Shown here: positions 18,615 through 30,281 of the stretch, in pieces
Layout: each line of letters starts with the position of its first letter
How positions within the stretch are numbered: position 1 is the first letter of the stretch
From: Lotus japonicus
Lineage: Eukaryota; Streptophyta; Magnoliopsida; Fabales; Fabaceae
NCBI RefSeq assembly: GCF_012489685.1
Contig: NC_080043.1
Location: 17,683,443 to 17,747,442 of the forward strand
Length of the DNA: 64,000 nt
Direction: 5' to 3'
Notes under the pieces: generated by a model
Database searches by the model: none
What the model was told of the DNA's origin: nothing
What the model saw: only the letters and a program-made list of their open reading frames with translations
Translations under genes and position numbers: made by a program

Positions 18615-20785
18615 AAGAACAGAACTCTTCAGGAGATGGCTAGAACCATGCTCCAAGAAACTGGCATGGCTAAGCACTTTTAGGCCAGAGGCAGTAAATA
18701 CAGCATGTTACATTCAGAACAGAATCTCTGTGAGACCAATTCTGAATAAGACTCCTTATGAATTGTGGAAGAACATAAAACCTAACATTTCTTATTTTCA
18801 TCCTTTTGGCTGTGTTTGTTATGTTCTCAATACTAAGGATAGATTGCATAAATTTGATGCTAAGTCTTCTAAGTGTCTATTACTTGGTTATTCTGATAGA
18901 TCTAAAGGTTTTAGATTTTATAATACTGATGCTAAGACTATTGAAGAATCTATTCATGTTAGATTTGATGATAAGCTTGACTCTGACCAGTCAAAGCTAG
19001 TTGAAAAGTTTGCAGATTTAAGCATTAATGTTTCTGACAAAGGCAAAGCTCCAGAGGAAGCTGAGCCAGAGGAAGATGAACCAGAGGAAGAAGCTGGTCC
19101 TTCTAACTCACAAACTCTGAAGAAGAGCAGAATCACTGCAGCTCACCCTAAGGAATTGATTCTGGGTAACAAAGACGAACCAGTCAGAACCAGATCTGCC
19201 TTCAGACCCTCTGAAGAGACCTTGCTGAGTCTGAAAGGATTGGTGTCCTTAATTGAACCCAAGTCCATAGATGAAGCTCTTCAGGACAAGGATTGGATTC
19301 TGGCCATGGAAGAAGAATTGAATCAATTTTCCAAGAACGATGTTTGGAGCTTAGTGAAGAAGCCTGAGAGTGTCCATGTTATTGGAACGAAATGGGTATT
19401 CAGAAACAAGCTGAATGAGAAAGGAGATGTAGTCAGAAACAAGGCAAGGCTAGTTGCTCAAGGTTACAGCCAGCAGGAAGGAATAGACTACACTGAAACA
19501 TTTGCTCCAGTAGCAAGACTGGAGGCAATCAGACTGTTGATCTCTTTCTCAGTAAATCACAACATAGTTTCTACATCAGATGGACGTAAAGAGTGCCTTC
19601 CTAAATGGTTATATCTCAGAGGAAGTCTATGTTCATCAACCCCCAGGTTTTGAAGATGAAAAGAAACCAGACCATGTGTTCAAATTGAAGAAATCACTCT
19701 ACGGTCTGAAGCAAGCTCCCAGAGCATGGTATGAGAGACTTAGCTCATTCCTTCTGGAGAATGAGTTTGTAAGGGGTAAAGTAGATACAACTCTGTTTTG
19801 CAAGACTTATAAAGATGATATCTTAATTGTGCAAATTTATGTTGATGATATTATATTTGGTTCTGCTAATCAATCTCTATGCAAAGAATTTTCTGAGATG
19901 ATGCAGGCTGAATTTGAGATGAGTATGATGGGAGAATTAAAGTACTTTCTGGGAATACAAGTTGATCAAACACCAGAAGGAACATATATCCATCAGAGCA
20001 AGTACACTAAAGAACTTCTGAAGAAGTTCAATATGCTGGAATCCACAGTGGCCAAGACTCCAATGCATCCTACATGCATTCTGGAGAAAGAAGATAAAAG
20101 TGGTAAAGTATGTCAGAAGCTCTATCGTGGCATGATAGGTTCACTTCTATACTTAACTGCATCTAGGCCAGACATATTATTTAGTGTTCACTTATGTGCT
20201 CGTTTCCAATCAGATCCAAGGGAAACCCACTTAACTGCTGTTAAGAGGATCCTAAGGTATCTGAAAGGCACCACTAACCTTGGCTTGATGTATAAGAAAA
20301 CATCAGAGTATAAGCTTTCAGGTTATTGTGATGCTGATTATGCTGGAGATAAAACAGAGAGAAAAAGTACTTCAGGAAATTGTCAATTTCTGGGAAGCAA
20401 TCTAGTCTCATGGGCAAGCAAGAGGCAATCAACCATTGCACTATCAACTGCAGAGGCAGAATATATCTCAGCAGCAATATGCAGCACTCAGATGCTCTGG
20501 ATGAAACATCAGCTGGAGGATTATCAGATCCTTGAGAGCAATATCCCAATCTATTGTGATAACACTGCTGCAATCTCATTGAGTAAGAATCCTATCTTGC
20601 ATTCAAGGGCAAAGCACATTGAGGTAAAGTATCACTTTATTAGAGATTATGTACAGAAGGGCGTACTTCTTCTGAAGTTTGTTGATACTGACCATCAATG
20701 GGCAGATATCTTTACAAAGCCCTTAGCTGAAGATAGATTTAATTTTATTCTGAAAAATCTAAACATGGACTTTTGTCCAGAGTGA
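18615..20785 (+). pseudogene. pol: SIRE-B pol: integrase end, RT and RNase H, frameshifted
   Basis: Corresponds to SIRE-A pol from the integrase glutamate motif onward. Two breaks are visible. Near 18681 the sequence reads TTTTAGGCC where SIRE-A has TTTTGGGC, giving a stop and a shift. Near 19568 an extra T (GTTTC for GTTC) shifts the frame in RT. The YVDD catalytic motif (near 19840) and the RNase H acidic motifs are intact in the last frame (19580-20785). Without frame repair no full polymerase could be made. The first break lies 65 bp from the N gap and might be a sequence error. Confidence 0.9.
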
Positions 20786-21227
20786 AGATGGATCAGAACC
20801 TCTGACTATGATACTTCTTGATCAGAAGATGTCTAGTCCAGAAGGTAACTCAATCAGAGTGTGTGTACCCACTGGTACTGACTCTGAAGCTGAGACAACA
20901 ACACGTGTGTCAGAATTTCTGATGCATAGTTCCTTGTGCCCGTGTGACAGTCTGTTATGATTGCGTGTAGATGTGCTTCTCTCCTGTGTGTGATTGTGTA
21001 TTTTACTGTTACTATCTATCTTTAATTTTCAACCGTTGATCTTAAAAGTGCTTTTTGAATCAACAACGGTTATTTGATAAAACCCACTATACACACACGT
21101 TCTCTTTCACTTCCGGTTTTTACTCTCGATCTCTCTGTTTTTCAAAACCGCTCTTCTCGATTTCTCTCTCGATCTTTCTTCATCTTCCAACCTTCATCTT
21201 CTACCTCAAACCTTCAACCACTTCAAA

Positions 21228-24086
21228 ATGGTGAGACAAACCAGAAGATCTACTGCAGATGCACCTCAGTTCCCTCACATGGTAGTTGGTCTAGCAACGG
21301 GTCAAAGGGGCTCTGAGAACCCGGCACAAGAACAAGTTCAAGCTCAAGAGCAGATTGTTTCAATTGCAGAACGGGGCTGTGCCGTTCACTGCGTATTTGC
21401 TCCTGAGGAACTTCAAGTCCTGGCAGAATGGAGATTCGACCTCGACAACCTGGCTACAAATGGGTTTGATCTTCGTCCTGAAGTCCAAGCTCAAGGTTGG
21501 GGAAAATACTTCAACCGACTTCGAGGACCGGTGTATGAGAAACTGGTAAAGGAATTCTGGAAGCACGCCAACTGCGATGATACTCAGGTGGTCTCTCACA
21601 TTCTTGGAAGAAAGATCATCATCACTGAGAAGTAATTCGTGAATCTGCTAGGTGCAGACACTGCTTATGGGTTTCGTTTCCAACTCACGGAATCGAAGCT
21701 GAAACCCAGCACCAAGGACACAATCAACTAGGCCCTGTACACCACTTTCAAACCGGGCAAGACGAGTTACAAGGTGATGGATCTTCACCCCAAACTCAGG
21801 ATCTGGCACAAGATCCTGCTTCACTGCATAAACCAGAGACCGAAGGGCAGTTCTCCAGACTACATCAACTTCAACCAGAAGGTGATGTTGTTCTTCATCC
21901 AAGATCAGAAGAAGATCTGCCTCCCCTACTTCCTGTTCTCCTACTTGAAGGAATGCATCCGGAAGTCTCGCACCACCGCCTCCATCAAGTCTGCAATCAA
22001 ATATATCCCTTTTGGGAGGCTGCTCTCAGACTTTCTCATTGAAAGCAACCTGGTGCAAGATCTGGTTAATGCTGGATGTGTAGAGGATCTGAGCACAATT
22101 GTCAGTGATGTCTTCACTGCAAACTCTCTGAAGAAGATGGGTTTGGTCAAGAAGAAGATTGCTCATGCTCATGAAGACACATCTTCTGAGATCAGAGGAA
22201 GAAGGATGCCTCTGAATGACTACCCTCTGTGGACTCAGGCAGACAATCCTGACGCCATCAGATGCTATGTTGAAGACCTCAGGGCTCAAGGATTCGAAAT
22301 TGACCTTGATGATTTCGTCAGCAGACTGCCGCCAGCTCCAGAGTTTCCTTCTCCTCCCAAGAAGAAAGCCCAGAGGAAGATGGTTCTGGAAGAATCCTCT
22401 GAGGAATCTGATGTCCCTCTGGTCAAGAAGACGAAGAGAAAGCCTGATGATGGTGATAATAGTGATAGTGAGGATGGTCCTCCTAAGAAGAAGCAGAAGA
22501 AGGTCAGAATCGTGGTGAAGCCTACTCGGGTGGAACCAGCTGCTGAAGTGGTCAGAAGGACTGAACCTCCTGCCAGAGTGACTCGATCATCAGCACATTC
22601 AAGTAAGCCTGCACTTGCTTCTGATGATGATTTGAATTTATTTGATGCACTCCCTATTTCTGCTATGCTCAAACACTCCTCAAATCCCCTCACTCCTATT
22701 CCTGAATCCCAGCCAGCCGCACACACCACCACTCCACCACATTCCCCAAGATCTTCCTTCTTTCAACCTTCCCCTACTGAAGCACCTCTCTGGAATTTGC
22801 TTCAGAATCAACCCTCTAGGTCAGAAGAACCAACCTCTCTCCTCACCATTCCGTATGACCCATTACTTTCTGAACCAATCATCCATGAACAACCAGAGCC
22901 AAACCAAACAGAACCACAACCCAGAACGTCTGATCACTCTGTTCCCAGAGCATCAAAACGTCCTGCTGACAGAACCACGGATACAGACTCTTCAACAGCC
23001 TTTACACCTGTATCCTTCCCAACCAATGTTGCTGATTCTTCTCCCTCCAATAACTCTGAATCCATTAGAAAATTCATGGAGGTTAGAAAAGAAAAGGTGT
23101 CTACCTTAGAGGAATATTACCTTACCTGTCCAAGCCCTAGGAGATATCCTGGCCCTAGACCTGAACGTCTAGTAGACCCAGATGAACCTATCTTGGCTAA
23201 TCCTTTACAAGAGGCAGACCCTTTGGCTCAACCAGCTCACCCTGTCCCTAACCAACAAGAGCCTATTCAACCAGAACCTGAAACCGAATATTCAGTGTCT
23301 AACCAATCCTCAGTTAGATCACCTCTTCCTCTGGTTGAAATTTCAGACCCTCACCTTGGAACCTCTGACCCCAATGATCAAATGATTAACATTGGTTCTC
23401 CACAAGGTGCCTCTGAAGCTCATAGCAGCAATCACCCAGCCTCTCCTGAAACCACCCTCTCCATAATTCCCTATACTCATCTCCAACCCACATCTCTCTC
23501 TGAGTGCATCAATATTTTCTATCATGAAGCCTCTTTGAGGCTCCGCAATGTGCACGGTCAGACTGACCTCAGTGAGAATGCTGAAAGTGTGGCTGATGAG
23601 TGGAACAATCTGAGCACTTGGCTAGTGGCTCAAGTTCCAATTATGATGCAGCTCCTGCATGCAGAGGGAAGTCAGAGCATTGGGGCTGCAAAGCAAAGGT
23701 TTGCTCGAAGGGTGGCTCTTCATGAACTAGAACAGAGAAATAAGCTTCTTGAAGCCATTGAAGAAGCCAAGAGAAAGAAGGCTCAAGCAGAAGAAGCTGC
23801 ACGTCTAGCAGCAGCTCAAGCTGAACAAGCCAGACTTGAGGCAGAGCGACTTGAAGCTGAGGCTGAAGCTCTTAGATGCCAAGCACTTGCACCAGTTGTG
23901 TTTACTCCTGCTGCTTCTGCTTCCATTCCAGATCCTCAAGCTGCTCAGAATGTTCCTTCCAGCTCTACTCAGACAAGCTCATCCAGACTCGACATCATGG
24001 AACAGCGTCTTGACATTCATGAATCCATGCTGATTGAGATGAAGCAAATGATGATGGAACTTCTGCGACGATCTGACAAACCTTAG
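21228..24086 (+). pseudogene. SIRE-B ORF3 with two in-frame stops
   Basis: Starts at an ATG in a good context (AAAATGG) after a CT-rich leader beginning about 21075, matching the SIRE-A start at 5360. The frame is broken by TAA at 21633-21635 and TAG at 21729-21731, both substitutions relative to SIRE-A. From 21774 it is open for 770 codons. The same landmarks are visible: Lys-rich clusters (PPKKK), Pro/Ser-rich middle, Ala/Glu-rich coiled coil and the end LLRRSDKP. Confidence 0.88.
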
Positions 24087-24237
24087 TTTTAGGATCTCTT
24101 CTTTTTCTTTCCTTTTATTTAACGTTGTTTTATTTAAACTCTGTTTCTTTTTATTTACTTATTCTATTTTATTCGTTTGTGATTCTATATGCATATCTAT
24201 ATATATATTTGTATCACATATGTTTGCAAAAATCTTT

Positions 24238-24243
24238 TTTATT
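24238..24243 (-). terminator. Poly(A) signal of the SIRE-B antisense gene
   Basis: AATAAA on the minus strand, 46 bp beyond the antisense stop, equivalent to 2351-2356 in SIRE-A. Confidence 0.45.
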
Positions 24244-24288
24244 CATCATATTTCTATGTTTACATCATATTTCTTTACATCATAATAT

Positions 24289-24681
24289 CTAGAATGGAGG
24301 ATCCCTCCTCATTCTTCTGCACTCCTGGCGCTGCTCTGACCTATCTTTCTCCAGACGCTCCAGTCCATGCTGGATGTTGTTAAGGCTGACCTTTAGCTCA
24401 TCCCTCTCCAGACTCTCTTCTGAAGTCTTGAGCTTCTCTTCCAAGATCTCTTTTTCTTCCAGCAGCTTGAGTTCCAGCCGGCTGAGTTCTTGCACCTCCT
24501 CCACGAAGGCAAGAAATTCCTTCAGGTCTCTCTCCAACTCTGGACGCAGATCCTCTTCCAGCAGTGTCCGTGTTAGCTCCGAGATGGTCGTTGTACCCTC
24601 TGGATGCCTGATGTTCAGGAACAAGTCCTCTTCAAAGGCCTTCTTCCTCAGCTCTTCTAGTGCTACGTTGTATGATGCCAT
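24289..24681 (-). CDS. SIRE-B antisense ORF, coiled-coil protein of unknown function
   Basis: 130 codons on the strand opposite to SIRE-B pol and ORF3, the homologue of 1902-2294 in SIRE-A with no length change. About 40 of 130 residues differ by eye, many as K/R, D/E, I/V or L/M swaps. The ends are conserved (MASY, RQECRRMRRDPPF). It is Glu/Leu/Lys/Arg-rich, with a strong coiled-coil look from about residue 40 to 118. It stays open although SIRE-B pol and ORF3 carry stops or shifts. TATATAAA lies about 55 bp upstream and AATAAA 46 bp downstream. Convergent with ORF3, stop to stop 202 bp. Function unknown. Confidence 0.6.
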   Translation of the reverse strand: MASYNVALEELRKKAFEEDLFLNIRHPEGTTTISELTRTLLEEDLRPELERDLKEFLAFVEEVQELSRLELKLLEEKEILEEKLKTSEESLERDELKVSLNNIQHGLERLEKDRSEQRQECRRMRRDPPF

Positions 24682-24733
24682 TTGTTTTAACTGAAAATTG
24701 TTCGAGGTGTGAAGCTTACCTTTCTCTCCAACG

Positions 24734-24744
24734 CTTTATATAGG
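24734..24744 (-). promoter_or_regulatory. TATA box of the SIRE-B antisense gene
   Basis: CCTATATAAAG on the minus strand, about 55 bp before the ATG (24681), at the same place as TATAAAAA in SIRE-A (1843-1850). The surrounding 90 bp are well conserved between the two copies. Confidence 0.5.
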
Positions 24745-25468
24745 CTTCACTTTCTCTCTGAAAGTTAATGCTCCTACGGTTTCTCGAGGATAAGTTCTTG
24801 GTAACTGACCCTTCTCTTTACTCACTTGACCGGTGGTAAACGTTCTTCTCTTGCATTAACTCTTCTATTTATTTCGCCTAACTCTGATTCTTGCATCGTT
24901 TTCATTTTCTTTAAACTTAGACCTTCTCTAAGGGGGAATACCTTGTACTTCAAGCTAAGTTTTTCACACCCCAAGCTTTTTGCTTATGACAAAAAGGGGG
25001 AGTAAACCCAGTTTTTGATGTGTAAGATGTGTTAGTGTGATTTATTTTTCTTTTGGAGAATTTAAGAGTTCCACCTTCATGACCATAGATATGTCACTGG
25101 GCAAATACAAGGAATACATTTCACTTCTTCTGAAGTGATTATAAGTTGACTCTGATACCCAAGACTCTGATACCTTGTCCATGACTCTGATTACTTATGC
25201 GCTCTGTTTACTCGATTTTCATCTATGTCATAAGTTTTTCACTCTGAACTCTTATATTATTTAGCTCAGAATCTAGACTTTACTAACGTTTTCATCAAGT
25301 ATTAGATTCAGGGGGAGCTAAGCTCAGAATCAAGCAGTGACTTGAATGCAGAATGAGAAAGATAAACTATTCACATCAGGATAAGTATTATTCTATATCT
25401 CTAAACTCTGAGTGAATTCAGTTTAATGTTTAAGAATTGTTCATCAAAAATCTTAGTTTTGTCATCAT

Positions 25469-25483
25469 CAAAAAGGGGGAGAT
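25469..25483 (+). other. Polypurine tract of SIRE-B
   Basis: AAAAAGGGGGAGAT directly before the LTR start TGTAAG. Further AGGGGGAG-type motifs lie upstream near 24930, 24995 and 25311. Confidence 0.8.
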
Positions 25484-26695
25484 TGTAAGATCAAGTTTTG
25501 ATCTAGTAGTACAACTCTATGTTTTGATGATTACAAGTTAACCTTTTGATATGAACAATTGTGGTACTCTAACGTGTTTTTCTGAGTGTGCTATTTACAG
25601 GCTCTGACCTCAACTCAATCTCACACAAATCAGAAGCACTGTGTATAAAGAGTGACCCAAGCAACGCTTTCGCATTCACCATGTTCAGTATGAACAGTGG
25701 AAAAGCTTCAGAAGTTCTGAAGTGATACAAACTCTGATGAGGACTCAGTCACTAGAAGCTCTGAAGATCCAGAAGTTCTGATAACCAAGAAACACTGAAG
25801 GTTCAGATGTTCTGATGGTGTAGAAGACTCTGAAGATCCAGAAGCTGAATAGTGGAAACTCTGAAGTCCAGAAGCAAGAAACTCTGAAGGCCATGTTCTT
25901 CCCTCTGAGTTCAGAATCAGAAGAAACAATGGTCAGAGGATCTGTGCTTTCCCTCTGACTCTGATCAACCGGCTTCACAAGCTCCAATACGAAGCATTCC
26001 TCTGATCAGAAGTCTCCTAGGTTAAAAGGTCAAGTCGCTATCCAAGTACAAAAGCAAGTGTACCTTCCTGACGACCTACCTAACGTTCTCAGCCACAGCA
26101 GAAGCTGGATTTTCCAGAACTGCCCTCCAACGGTAGCATTTCCCATGCATTGCTCAACCCTAATCCTTGGAGTATATATAGAGGCTGAAGATTGAAAGAA
26201 GCGGCAAGAAGCAATACATACGCGCAAGACATATTCAAATTATTCTAAGCTTTCTTTCATCTGAAATTCATTGAGTTTACTATTAGCTTTTTAGAAGCAA
26301 ATCTCTTGTAAACAATTCTTTGATAAACAGTTTGTTTAGTTCCTTTAGGAGATCAAGGTTGATCGGATCCTAGAGAAGACTAAGAGAGTGAATCTTAGTG
26401 TGAGCTAAGTCAGTGTAATTGTTAGTCACTTGTAGGTTTCAAGTGCAGTTGTAACTCTTACCTGATTAGTGGATTGCCTTCATTCTAAGAAGGAAGAAAT
26501 CACCTTAACGGGTGGACTGGAGTAGCTTGAGTGATTTATCAAGTGAACCAGGATAAAATCCTTGTGTGCTTTTCTATCTCTTATCTTTTGCACTTAAGTT
26601 CTCGAGAGATTCGTCAAAATCTTTAAGGTGAAAGTTTTGTACTGAAAACGTTATTCAAACCCCCCCCCCCCTTTCTACCGTTTTTCATACCTTCA
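25484..26695 (+). repeat. SIRE-B 3' LTR
   Basis: 1212 bp from TGTAAGATC to ACCTTCA, including a 12-C run near 26660-26671. It shows several substitutions against the SIRE-A LTRs, for example around 26200-26340. It is followed directly by Ty3/gypsy LTR sequence. Confidence 0.92.
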
Positions 26696-26700
26696 GTGAC

Positions 26701-29299
26701 GTCCCTGCAAAATTTGGTTTTTGGGATTTCAGTTTTGAAAATCCTAAGTTAAAAATCATGACCAAAATACCCCTGCGACAGTTTTTGATCCGATAATTTT
26801 TCCGAGTTCAAAATACCCTTAGTTACGGCTAATGATAGCATAGGAACCAAGTTTGATCGAAGAAAAATCGAGTCTCCTAATTACCTAAAGTGGCCGAACC
26901 TATTAGGGGGGAGGAGGAAAATTTCCTTTTCCGAAAACTTGTCTTTCGCGCTAGATTATCGTACCTTAGAGTATAGATTACTTCGAGTAACCTTAGTAAG
27001 TATCGATAACTTAGTTTTCGATAGATTTTGATTGATTTCTGTGGTTTTGTTCTAAAGGTGCTTTTGAAGAGTTTCCCGAGGAACAAGGCTTTGCTTGCGA
27101 GGAAGCGTTAGACGATCATTCTGAAGAACCTACAGGTGAGGGCTTCTCAATGAATCTCTAGTTAATACTTAGGGTCGATGCTTTCGACATTGTTTACTGT
27201 TTATGCACTGGATTGTGTGTGATTGGAAAATGTTTTCTGAGGCTTCGGCTGACAATGTAGATGATGCATCTACTGAATGTTTTTGATGAGTGAATTACAT
27301 GCTAAGTGCTAATTGGGTAATTTAGGATGTGTGGTGCATGCCTTATATGCTAAGTGCAATGTGGTTATTGCTTAATATATTGATATATGACATGTTGATT
27401 GGTTGTGCTGAGTTACTTATACTTATGCAATGAGATCTGAGATTCTGAATGGTGAGAATAGCGGGCAGGTCATGCCGATTTTATTTTGAGAGTTCTAAGA
27501 AAGTTTGATAGGACGAATGAGATTCGGACCTTGTTATGATGTGTATGGATCGAGACATTCTCTGGAGTCATTTGGGGATTTGGAGATCCCGAGAACTTAT
27601 AGGAATTGCGATAAGACTAAAAGGATAGTATTTTGTAAAGAAAACTCATAAGACATTAAACAACCTCTAAATCTTTAATTAATGATAATAAACTCGAAAG
27701 GAAGGCGTGGAAGTCAAATCTTAGTTTTGGAAAACGAGAAGTGTCGTCGGATCCCAGTGTTGAGAAAGTTGAGAGGCTTCTAGTATGTAAAAGTTGTGGT
27801 GCTGTTGGAGCAGCGTTTGTTATTGTGCTGTTGGAGCAGCTATGTTGTTGGGCTATCCTGGGGATAAGTCCGGGGAATTGATAGTTCCCGAGTATGTTGA
27901 TACTCTTGCTCGTTGAGCAGTTGTGACCATCGGATTGAGATGAGTCGGATGATTTGGAGATCATCATGAGAGAATGTGTGTTGTGGAAAGAAGTGTCTTT
28001 TGTCGCAGAATCGACTTTACCTTAGGGTAAGCTTTTAGAGACTTTAATTTAGCTAGAACACGTGGCGACGTGTCGAGTGAGATACGGAGACGTTGTTTGA
28101 CTAATCATCCTGCATTCATGCAACACTAATGGGGTATTAACACAGGACGTACTCTGGACCTCGTCGGATTCCAAAATGGTCATAAGACCCGGATTTCCGT
28201 GAAAGAGCGTCTGTAGACGTCTCTTGTAGCAGACCAAAATGGCAGACCTACGGGTTACGGCTGATCTGACTACCACTGTCGTTGGAATAAGAGGCACGCG
28301 GGCCGAAATGGTCCCACCGTGGCTGGTGCTAGGGCTGATCCGTTGATGTCCATCCGTTCCGGATTGCATATTGGTTGACTGGGTTAACCTGCATATCATT
28401 TCATGCAACATGCATACTGACATAGTTGATGAGTGTGTTTGGTACTTGTTAATTCTATTTGAGGCATGTTAACTGTGATTTACTGTCGTTTATGTTCATT
28501 GAGAAATATGCAACCCTAGGATGTTATCCCTAGCTATAAGCCTAAGTGGCTATTTCCTTATCTGTATCTATTGGTGGTATTATTTACATAATTCTTTGGA
28601 GTTGACCCTCGCGTCTTCTGTGTGTGCTTTGGCGGACAAACGCCCTTTGTCAGATGTCTTTGGCGGGCTGGTTCATGACGGTTCACCCTTCGGGGGGAAC
28701 TAAAGTGGAGATGTTGGAACAGGAGCGCATCGCGGTAGCGAGAGGAGGACGGATGGTGTACATAGACTAGGTCGTTCTGGATTCTGGTTCAGACGACGAT
28801 CATGTTAGCACGTAGGACTGAGTGTTAGTGTGAGCTCCTCGGGATGGGATTAGTGTAGGAGTAGAGTCTTAGCTCTGAACATCATTTGTTTTCTTTGGGA
28901 ACAGGGTAGTTTCCCACCTATAGCTTTTTGTGTGATTTATTTACGGGAATCACAGAGAGTTGGTTGGAATTAGGGGGTCTTATTTTCAGACCATTGGGTC
29001 AACTTATTCTCAGTTTTGAGGGATGGTGTTGCGGACACTTCACCCTTTCATTCGGTTTGTACATATTGCCTACGGGCGTTACATCTTTCTCCTTCCGTCA
29101 CTGGAGGTTTACTCGTGACGAGGTTGCTTCTTACAGCGGGGGCTGTTTATATATTGTATATTAGTTCTATTGCTTTTCGCATTCGGGTTTTATTCAATTC
29201 AGTCTTGTCTTAGTTATTATCAAAAAAAATATTCACGTTTTTCCGCATTAAGTTTATTTTTGGTTACTAAAGTGACGCCACCGAAATCGGGGTGTTACA
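26701..29299 (+). repeat. Old Ty3/gypsy LTR fragment
   Basis: Diverged homologue of the LTRs at 40097-43680 and 47993-51576, in the opposite orientation on the plus strand. Shared stretches include GAACCAAGTTTGATCGAAG (near 26841) and the end GACGCCACCGAAATCGGGGT before GTTACA at 29299. The first about 1.1 kb of the LTR is absent, apparently removed or displaced where SIRE-B inserted. No internal retrotransposon coding sequence follows, so it is a solo or truncated LTR. Small frames inside are not genes. Confidence 0.8.
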
Positions 29300-29319
29300 C
29301 ACACAACCGGAGGTGATGA

Positions 29320-30100
29320 TCTCAAGGAAGAGGAAAGTCGGTGGGTAGCACGATCAAGGAGAGACTTGCCAGACTCCTAGGATCAACAATTCTTCGACAT
29401 TAGAAGCATCTGAACGAGTCCTCAACGACCTTTTTTCTCTAGAGCAAAATGACTCAAACAGAGTTGGTGAAGCGACAGGGTTTCCCATCTCAGCAACCTA
29501 TCCTAAACTTCTCGATCGCGGAAATCTCACTAGGGCCACCTTCAGGATCAAGCCCCCTAAAAGAACCCTGTTGAACAGATTGATCACAATCGAGGCCAGC
29601 TCTAGAGAAGAGCATCTCACAAACCCAAATTAGAAAGCCCTCTTGAAACGCCTCTCTCTAAACAAAGACATTCAATGCACACTTCCAATTTGGCTGAAGA
29701 GCCCCTTGATCTGAAAATAATCAGCAAAATTGAAAATCTCGTTGATGAAGTGGGTGAAGGACGAGTGGACTGAGTTTCCTTTTGTAGCGACCCGATCCAT
29801 GCATTGCTCTTGACCGCCGCCCCCTTCCCCCCCCCCCCCCCCTTTCCGTTGGCATCTTCATCTGGATCAGACCCACCACCATACATGAGCTTCTGCCGCC
29901 CCAAGCCAAGGGAAGGATTTGGGACCCTATCAAAGGAAGGGGAAAGGGGGCGGAAACAAGACATGAGGAAGGATCCTGCGAAGGTCACCACCCCCGACGA
30001 GATGGAGAGTATTAGAAGAGAGAGGAGCTCGAGCCACTACCGCCGAGAGAAGTGGCGACACTAAAGAAGATTTTCAGAAAACCCTACCAGAGAGATGCAG
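29320..30100 (-). pseudogene. Probable LINE 5' region and RRM-type ORF1 remnant
   Basis: On the minus strand a 5'-UTR-like stretch from about 30090 leads into broken coding sequence. Near 29760-29600 it resembles the RNA-recognition fold of plant L1-type LINE ORF1 proteins (pattern: hydrophobic helix, F/I-x-x-IG-x-V, then an Arg-rich loop and FVR). Frames are shifted several times. A 16-C run sits at 29827-29842. The fragment ends at the gypsy LTR. Weak identification by pattern only; the alternative is a degraded host gene. Confidence 0.35.
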
Positions 30101-30218
30101 CAGATAACACACAAATATAGATACAAATAATTGCACAGTAAAATAAAAGATCTATCGATCAATATTTTAAGTACATTAATTATATATGTGTATATACTTT
30201 AAATATTTGATTTAAAAT

Positions 30219-30239
30219 ATCTATCTATCTATCTATCTA

Positions 30240-30274
<35 letters not shown>

Positions 30275-30281
30275 ATCTATA
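30219..30281 (+). repeat. (ATCT)n microsatellite
   Basis: About 60 bp of ATCT/TCTA repeats directly before the putative Helitron 5' end. Confidence 0.9.

Larger units (their letters stand above)
18615..26695 (+). mobile_element. SIRE-B: older sirevirus copy, 5' part lost in gap
   Basis: Same family as SIRE-A, opposite orientation, beginning inside integrase. It keeps pol (frameshifted), ORF3 (two stops), the antisense ORF (open), polypurine tracts and a 3' LTR. Pol is very similar to SIRE-A, ORF3 less so, and the stretch between ORF3 and LTR is clearly diverged. It is inserted in an old Ty3/gypsy LTR; the right flank is GTGAC at 26696-26700 and the left flank is not visible. Confidence 0.93.

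Noticed and set aside
18403..19653. Open frame reading through the 100-N gap
   Set aside because: It joins viral movement-protein sequence to SIRE-B integrase across unknown bases. The two sides are unrelated and the frame is an artefact of N.
30219..30281. Regular short repeats considered as a CRISPR-like array
   Set aside because: Simple ATCT microsatellite without spacers, in a plant nuclear context.
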